From Planctomycetota bacterium (GTDB lineage Bacteria > Planctomycetota > GCA-002687715), in the NCBI GenBank assembly GCA_013213915.1, contig JABSRK010000014.1, positions 1 through 25,118 on the forward strand: DNA of 25,118 nt, read 5' to 3'. Below the pieces are notes generated by a model. The model saw only the letters and a program-made list of their open reading frames with translations. It did not search any database and was not told the origin of the DNA. Below are positions 21,022-25,118 of this stretch, in pieces. The position numbers and the translations under genes were made by a program. How positions within the stretch are numbered: the stretch's first letter is position 1; every line of letters starts with the position of its first letter.

Positions 21022-21978
21022 TCATTTGAGCTTGCGCAGCAATTCCTCCGCCCGTGCACGCACCCGGGTCCCCTCATACTCCCTGACGATCAGCTTCTTG
21101 AGCAGCTTCCCGGCCCGCTTCCAGTCGCGATCAGCCATGGCCTCCTCAGCCTTCACAAGGACCGCCCCACCCTTCAACTCGCGCCGGATCTTGGGGTCGA
21201 GCCTGTAGCGCGCCAGGGCCTTCTTGGCCTCCTCACCCCATCGCGTCCCAGGCGCATGCTGGCTGACACGACCGAAGATCCGGCTCGCGGTGTGGAAACG
21301 CCCCTGCTTCTCCGCGTCCCGTGCCTCGACGACCTTCTCCTGCAACAAGCCGGTGACCAGCCCACGGGCCTGTTGCTCCGCATCAGTATCCCCGGCAAGG
21401 AGTTCGAGAGCCTTCGCCAACTGACCGCGCTCGAGCGCCCCCTGCGCCCTCCCGTGAGCCTTCGGCAGATCGACGACGATGCGCAGCGGCGCCGCGGGTC
21501 CGTAGGTGACCGCGGTCTTCAAGGCCACCTTCAGCCTGGCCTCGGGGACCCGGTCGCCACCGCCCTTCCACATCACACGACCGCGCGGACTGACCAACGC
21601 GGCGGACGGCCACTGCATGAAGGGATAGCTGCCCATGCTGAGGTTGCTGGGTTCACACACCACGGTGAAGCGCGGGCGATGCCGCCTCACCCACTTCTCG
21701 ATCTCCGCCTCTTCACGATGGCTGATCGCCGCGAGCACGAGCCCCTGCCCGTGGTAGCGGTCGTGAACCTGGTTCAACTTGTTGACGAACTTCCGGGCCT
21801 GGAGCTCAGGAACGAACCAGACGTACACCACGGCCTTGCCCCACGTCTGATCGAAGTGGTTGAAGGCCCCGTTCCAGATGCGCTCGGCCTCGGGCAACGT
21901 CGCCACGTCTCCCACCTTGACGCCAGGCTGGGCCCAGGAGACGGTCGTCAGGAGAACGAGAATCGGAAATGCTCGCAT
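21022..21978 (-). CDS. Secreted thioredoxin/redoxin-like protein lacking the CxxC motif, with helical C-terminal domain
   Basis: A 318-residue protein. A signal peptide (MRAFPILVLLTTVSWAQ) precedes a TlpA/AhpC-type fold (about 20-165): VGDVATL, GKAVVYVWFVPELQARKF, VLAAISHREEAEIEKWVRRH and WPSAALVSPRGRVMWKGGGD. At the active-site place, where W-C-x-x-C is usual, it has WFVPEL, so redox chemistry at that site is lost. The second half (about 175-318) is made of Ala/Lys/Arg-rich helices, TPR-like in look. It could be a periplasmic scaffold or binding protein; function unknown. Confidence 0.75.
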   Translation of the reverse strand: MRAFPILVLLTTVSWAQPGVKVGDVATLPEAERIWNGAFNHFDQTWGKAVVYVWFVPELQARKFVNKLNQVHDRYHGQGLVLAAISHREEAEIEKWVRRHRPRFTVVCEPSNLSMGSYPFMQWPSAALVSPRGRVMWKGGGDRVPEARLKVALKTAVTYGPAAPLRIVVDLPKAHGRAQGALERGQLAKALELLAGDTDAEQQARGLVTGLLQEKVVEARDAEKQGRFHTASRIFGRVSQHAPGTRWGEEAKKALARYRLDPKIRRELKGGAVLVKAEEAMADRDWKRAGKLLKKLIVREYEGTRVRARAEELLRKLK

Positions 21979-21990
21979 GAGAACCCGAAT

Positions 21991-22008
21991 GTACCGCAGG
22001 TAGGATCC
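21991..22008 (+). promoter_or_regulatory. Possible -10 promoter element upstream of the site-2 protease gene
   Basis: TAGGAT at 22001-22006 in the context GTACCGCAGGTAGGATCC, 32 nt before ATG 22038. It is close to the element before the M17 gene (12361-12384). The -35 position shows no clear match. Confidence 0.3.
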
Positions 22009-22037
22009 GCTGGCAGGACGACATCTGACAAGGTGTC

Positions 22038-22955
22038 ATGGGATCCAACGTCGCAGCCGCCGTATCGTCTTCCATGAGCACGCTCCTCGGACAACTTGGG
22101 ACCCGCGGCCTCCGGCTCGGACGCATCGCCGGGATCCCGGTCGCGCTCGACTGGTCGTGGTTCCCCATCGCCTTCCTCCTGGTCCTCGGAATCTCGTCGT
22201 CCCTCGCGGACGATCTGGGCACGGCTGGCGCCATCGGGACGGCCGTCCTCTTGGCAACGGGGTTCTTCGGCTCGATCCTCGCCCACGAGTTCGGCCATGC
22301 CCTCGTCGCCCGCCGGTTCGGCATCCGGACCGAGTCGATCGCCCTGCACGTGTTCGGCGGCGTCGCGCGCCTGACATCCGAGCCGCGACGCCCCGCCCAC
22401 GAGTTCTGGGTCGCCGCCGCCGGTCCGGCGGTGAGCCTGGGACTCGCCCTCGCGTTTTTCCTGGTCGCCGCCGTGATTCCCGTCGAGACCACGCTGACGT
22501 TCTTGGTCGTCCGCATGGCCGCAGCCCAGCTCGCGTGGGCGAACCTGATCCTCGGCGTGTTCAATCTCGTTCCAGGGTTCCCCCTCGATGGCGGACGCAT
22601 CCTGCGCGCCGTCCTCTGGCATCGTCGCAAGAGTTGGCGCGAGGGGACGCGCATCGCCGCCCGCGCCGGCGCCGTGATCGGCGCCATCATGATCGGCCTG
22701 GGCGTGGCGCTTGCGTTCCTGACCAACGACGCCTTCCGCGGCCTGATGCTCGCCGGAATCGGCTTCATGGTGCGTCAGGCGGCGCGCGCGGAGGAGCTAC
22801 GCGCGCACAGCGGCGCGGCGCCGTTCGCCCCGGGTGGCTTCGGGCCGGGCCCCTCGTCGGCGCGGATCCCCGACTCGGTGCGGGTGGTGCGCCTGCCCGA
22901 CGGACAGATCGTCGTGATCCGCGATCCCGCGTCGCGACCGACCGATGGTCGGTGA
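22038..22955 (+). CDS. Site-2 protease family (M50) membrane zinc metalloprotease
   Basis: A 305-residue intramembrane protease. The zinc motif is HEFGH (H83, E84, H87) within SILAHEFGHALVARRFGI, and the third ligand is D184 in NLVPGFPLDGGRILRA. About six helices are visible. The usual C-terminal CBS pair of many bacterial members is absent; instead a short tail ends in VRVVRLPDGQIVVIRD. Substrate unknown; related proteins cut anti-sigma factors or signal peptides. ATG 22038 has AAGG 4 nt upstream, and ATG 22074 is an alternative. The stop overlaps the next gene's first ATG. Confidence 0.88.
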   Translation: MGSNVAAAVSSSMSTLLGQLGTRGLRLGRIAGIPVALDWSWFPIAFLLVLGISSSLADDLGTAGAIGTAVLLATGFFGSILAHEFGHALVARRFGIRTESIALHVFGGVARLTSEPRRPAHEFWVAAAGPAVSLGLALAFFLVAAVIPVETTLTFLVVRMAAAQLAWANLILGVFNLVPGFPLDGGRILRAVLWHRRKSWREGTRIAARAGAVIGAIMIGLGVALAFLTNDAFRGLMLAGIGFMVRQAARAEELRAHSGAAPFAPGGFGPGPSSARIPDSVRVVRLPDGQIVVIRDPASRPTDGR

Positions 22956-23721
22956 TCGTCGCGTGATCTCACCCAACTGGTACGACGAAGCGGACGCCTA
23001 CGATCTCGCGTTCGCGTTCGCCACGGACCGCGAGGTCGACATGCTGACTCACGCCTTCGCAGACGCCGACGTTCACCCTCCGGCGCGCTTACTGGAAGCG
23101 ATGATCGGCGGCGCCCGGCTGGTGCCCGGACTCGCGGACGCGGGCTTCCATGTCTTCGGGTTCGACCTCTCGTCAGCCATGCTCGGCTACGCAACGCGAC
23201 GAGCTCCGGGCCGTGTCTTCCGCGCCGACGCAGCGCGCTTCGCAGCCGCCCAGGCTTTCGACGGCGCCTATTGCCTCGTCGATTCGTTCCGCTATCTCCT
23301 CAGCGAAGCCGACGCGGCTGCCTGCCTCGCATCCGTCGCCGCCACCCTCTCCCCCGGTGCCCCGTTCATCCTCGAACTCGAACTCTCCTCCCCCGGGCCT
23401 CCGATCCCAGATACCTGGACCACTGACCGGGGCGACGAACGCGCGTCCGTCTGCGTCACCAGCCACGAGGACCCCGACGGCGACCTCCAGTGGATCGATG
23501 TGGTCGTGAACATCACCACACCGAACGGCTCCCACGAGGTGCGCTCCTCCCAGAAGCAGAGGATCTGGCGGCCCGACGACCTCGCGTCCTTTTTGACCGC
23601 GTCCCCGTTCACACTGGAGACGGTCTGGAGACGCACCCAGGAGCGGGGTCCCCCGCTCGGGGGCCTGCCTGCCAACGGCGGACCGGTCACGCTCCTGCTC
23701 AGGAACACGAGCCCGGGCTGA
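22945..23721 (+). CDS. Class I SAM-dependent methyltransferase-like protein
   Basis: A 258-residue protein. NWYDEADAYDLAFAF near the start and VFGFDLSSAMLGYA and FDGAYCLVDSFRYLLSEADA further on follow the order of small-molecule class I methyltransferases: motif I, acidic strand 2, strand 4. Motif I, usually D-x-G-C-G-T-G-R, is LLEAMIGGARLVPGLAD, so the glycine-rich loop is degenerate (MIGGAR). The C-terminal part has antiparallel strands (VVVNITTPNGSHEVRSSQ, then QRIW). ATG 22945 overlaps the protease gene by 11 nt; GTG 22963 is an equally good start. Substrate unknown. Confidence 0.75.
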   Translation: MVGDRRVISPNWYDEADAYDLAFAFATDREVDMLTHAFADADVHPPARLLEAMIGGARLVPGLADAGFHVFGFDLSSAMLGYATRRAPGRVFRADAARFAAAQAFDGAYCLVDSFRYLLSEADAAACLASVAATLSPGAPFILELELSSPGPPIPDTWTTDRGDERASVCVTSHEDPDGDLQWIDVVVNITTPNGSHEVRSSQKQRIWRPDDLASFLTASPFTLETVWRRTQERGPPLGGLPANGGPVTLLLRNTSPG

Positions 23722-23735
23722 AACCGGGGCCGCGT

Positions 23736-24134
23736 CTACGCGTAGAGCTCCTTGAACTCCTCGGGAATCGGAACCGCGGCCGTCATGGAGGGGTCGGTGA
23801 AAACGATCACCGTCTGGCAGGACGCGGCCACCTCGTCGCCACGGCCGATTCTCTGATCCAGGGTGACCGACGTGGTGCCAATCCGGGCGATGGTGGTCGT
23901 GAACTCCAGGTCGTCATCGAGGTGGAGGCCGATGTGGAAGTCGATCTTGGTGGAGGCGGTGACGAAACGAACACCCCAACGCTCCTCGATGTTGTTGTAG
24001 TCGAAGCCCTTGTCCTGAAGGAGGCGGCTGCGACCGTGCTCCAGCCACTGCATGTAGACGGCGTTGTTGACGTGCCCGTAGGCATCGAGCTCGTAGCTGC
24101 GGACCCGGTGACGCGTGCGGCTGACGTAGAGCAT
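23736..24134 (-). CDS. Acyl-CoA thioesterase of the 4HBT/YbgC hotdog family
   Basis: A 132-residue hotdog protein. The signature ELDAYGHVNNAVYMQWLEHG (15-34) carries the catalytic Asp17 and the HVNN turn typical of 4-hydroxybenzoyl-CoA thioesterase-like enzymes. The later strands IDFHIGLHLDDDLEFTTTIA and VTLDQRI complete the fold. It hydrolyses an acyl-CoA thioester; the exact substrate is unknown. It is convergent with the methyltransferase gene (14 nt gap) and divergent from the SWIM gene (24 nt). Confidence 0.9.
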   Translation of the reverse strand: MLYVSRTRHRVRSYELDAYGHVNNAVYMQWLEHGRSRLLQDKGFDYNNIEERWGVRFVTASTKIDFHIGLHLDDDLEFTTTIARIGTTSVTLDQRIGRGDEVAASCQTVIVFTDPSMTAAVPIPEEFKELYA

Positions 24135-24158
24135 GGTGGGATGTTATGACGGCAGGCG

Positions 24159-25088
24159 ATGTCCGTCATCAAGCCAGAGGATCTCGGCGTCCCCTTCACG
24201 GACGCCACCAAGGACGAGGGGCGCTCCCTCGTCCAGGATGGGGACGTCCAGCTCATGGAGGGCTCGGGCGACGGAGCCTGGGAAGCCCAGGTGCGTTTCT
24301 TCCGCCGGTATCACCACGTGTGGCTCGAGCGGGACTCGAACGGCGCCGTGACCCACGAATGCTCATGCCCGCACCTGGAGAATGAGGGATCGGGATGCGC
24401 CCACCTGTGGGCGCTGCTGCTGACCGTGGATCGCGAGGAGCGTGAGGCCGCATTCGGTGACGCTGGACCGCCCCCGATCGTGCCTGTGTACCTCATCGAA
24501 CGGCACCGGAAACAGTTGAAGATCGGTCTCTGGTGGAGCGGCGATGACGACAGCCCGAAACTCCGCCGCCTCCCCGCTGACGGGGATCATCTGTCTCGCG
24601 TAACCAGCGGGGCCGACGTCCAAGTTCTCAAGGCACTCGAACCTGTCGGTGGCGGGCGCCGCAATCTCCTGGACGGCGGGGGGTTCATGGAACCGGACGG
24701 GCCATGGCCCCTGCTGGCCGAGGAACGGTCTGCGGTACTGCGCGCGGCCGGGGCCACCGGACGGCTGGGGCTGGCGCCCGAGGGCGGCGACCCAACTCCG
24801 CTCTCACTCGACGCCGGCGACGCGTTCGAACTGGTCCTCGGATTCGCGCCCGATCCCGCCGCACCGCAGCTCAAGCTCGCTGGGTGGATCGTGCGCGGTG
24901 ACGAACGGCACGACTTGGTTGACTGCGACGCCATCGCTACCGATCGCGACCCTGTCGTGGTCGTCGACGGTCGCATCTGTTCGGTCGCGGCATTGTACCG
25001 TCGCAAAATGACTTTGGAGTTCGTGGTGAGCTGCCAACGCATCCCCAACTGCTTGACTGGCTGGCATGGCATTTTTCACGCGATATGA
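24159..25088 (+). CDS. SWIM zinc-finger protein N-terminal part, frame broken near 24970
   Basis: The zinc motif C-x-C-x9-C-x-H is clear at C68, C70, C80 and H82 (HECSCPHLE, CAHLWAL). Proteins of this look usually continue as SWI2/SNF2-type helicases of 1000 or more residues. Here the first 270 residues look genuine (RDPVVVVDGR is typical of the region before the helicase part). After about 24970 the frame becomes uncharacteristic and stops at TGA 25086-25088. From that same point another frame encodes a DUF1553-like segment. So the real gene is cut at a junction rather than ending at 25088. ATG 24159 is used as the start; no strong ribosome site is visible. Confidence 0.7.
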   Translation: MSVIKPEDLGVPFTDATKDEGRSLVQDGDVQLMEGSGDGAWEAQVRFFRRYHHVWLERDSNGAVTHECSCPHLENEGSGCAHLWALLLTVDREEREAAFGDAGPPPIVPVYLIERHRKQLKIGLWWSGDDDSPKLRRLPADGDHLSRVTSGADVQVLKALEPVGGGRRNLLDGGGFMEPDGPWPLLAEERSAVLRAAGATGRLGLAPEGGDPTPLSLDAGDAFELVLGFAPDPAAPQLKLAGWIVRGDERHDLVDCDAIATDRDPVVVVDGRICSVAALYRRKMTLEFVVSCQRIPNCLTGWHGIFHAI

Positions 25089-25118
25089 ACTGGAGTCGCA
25101 AGACGCTGATCAGAACGA
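24974..25118 (+). pseudogene. DUF1553 (planctomycete PSD1-type) fragment, no start, runs off the right edge
   Basis: The frame beginning CAT 24974 reads HLFGRGIVPSQNDFGVRGEL, then PTHPQLLDWLAWHFSRDM and NWSRKTLIRT. FGRGIV, NDFG, PTHPELLDWLA and W-S-x-K-x-L are hallmarks of the DUF1553 domain in planctomycete PSD1/cytochrome-c-like secreted proteins. The residues before the His (GRRRS) do not fit that family. The junction therefore lies at about 24968-24976. Codons such as TTT, CAA, TCA, AGA and AAT are visibly less GC-biased than in neighbouring genes. Confidence 0.75.

Noticed and set aside
23735..23746. Palindrome TCTACGCGTAGA at the thioesterase stop
   Set aside because: Short, inside coding sequence and without a T-run; probably chance.
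1..25118. tRNA, rRNA, CRISPR or insertion sequence
   Set aside because: No cloverleaf, direct-repeat array, transposase or terminal repeats were seen when reading both strands.

Overview
The window is GC-rich and gene-dense, from a Gram-negative-type bacterium with aerobic respiration. Planctomycetota is the best guess. The clues are a split, b6-like cytochrome b operon beside a cox operon with very large subunit insertions, a small CPxCK-type membrane protein in the cox operon, and a short DUF1553 (planctomycete PSD1-type) fragment at the right edge. That fragment may be foreign to the rest, so the assignment is moderate only.

Region 1 (1-2805, minus strand) is a quinol:cytochrome c oxidoreductase operon, read right to left: Rieske protein, cytochrome b N-terminal half, cytochrome b C-terminal half, and the start of a membrane-anchored subunit cut by the window edge. 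A gene-free 471-bp divergent region (2806-3276) holds a perfect 14-bp inverted repeat.

Region 2 (3277-11584, plus strand) is a terminal oxidase operon: a cupredoxin-like protein interrupted by an in-frame TAG, coxB, coxA (A2-type), ctaB, coxC, coxD, a tiny protein with an in-frame TGA, a Sco copper chaperone and a DUF420/CtaM-like protein. CoxA, CoxB and CoxC each carry a large extra segment that family topology places on the periplasmic side.

The most exciting item is at 10316-10558. The UGA sits where I recall family members having the first Cys of CPxCK, so it would give a UxxC motif. It is followed at the correct distance by a hairpin with a GGUC loop, like a bacterial SECIS, and the read-through frame runs to an ATGA overlap with sco. 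This is a candidate undescribed selenoprotein tied to cytochrome oxidase biogenesis.

Region 3 (11602-19582) holds a short-chain dehydrogenase, an M17 leucyl aminopeptidase and an M24 Xaa-Pro aminopeptidase. Convergent to these are a DUF819 membrane protein with a secreted N-terminal extension and an oversized POT-family peptide transporter. Together they suggest peptide uptake and breakdown.

Region 4 (19725-25118) contains a membrane-anchored J-domain protein, oligoribonuclease, a redoxin-like protein without its cysteines, a site-2 metalloprotease, a methyltransferase, a hotdog thioesterase and a SWIM zinc-finger protein. The SWIM frame breaks at about 24970 and runs into DUF1553-like sequence in another frame. 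This is a chimeric junction, either an assembly artefact or a real rearrangement. I saw no tRNA, rRNA, CRISPR array or insertion sequence.
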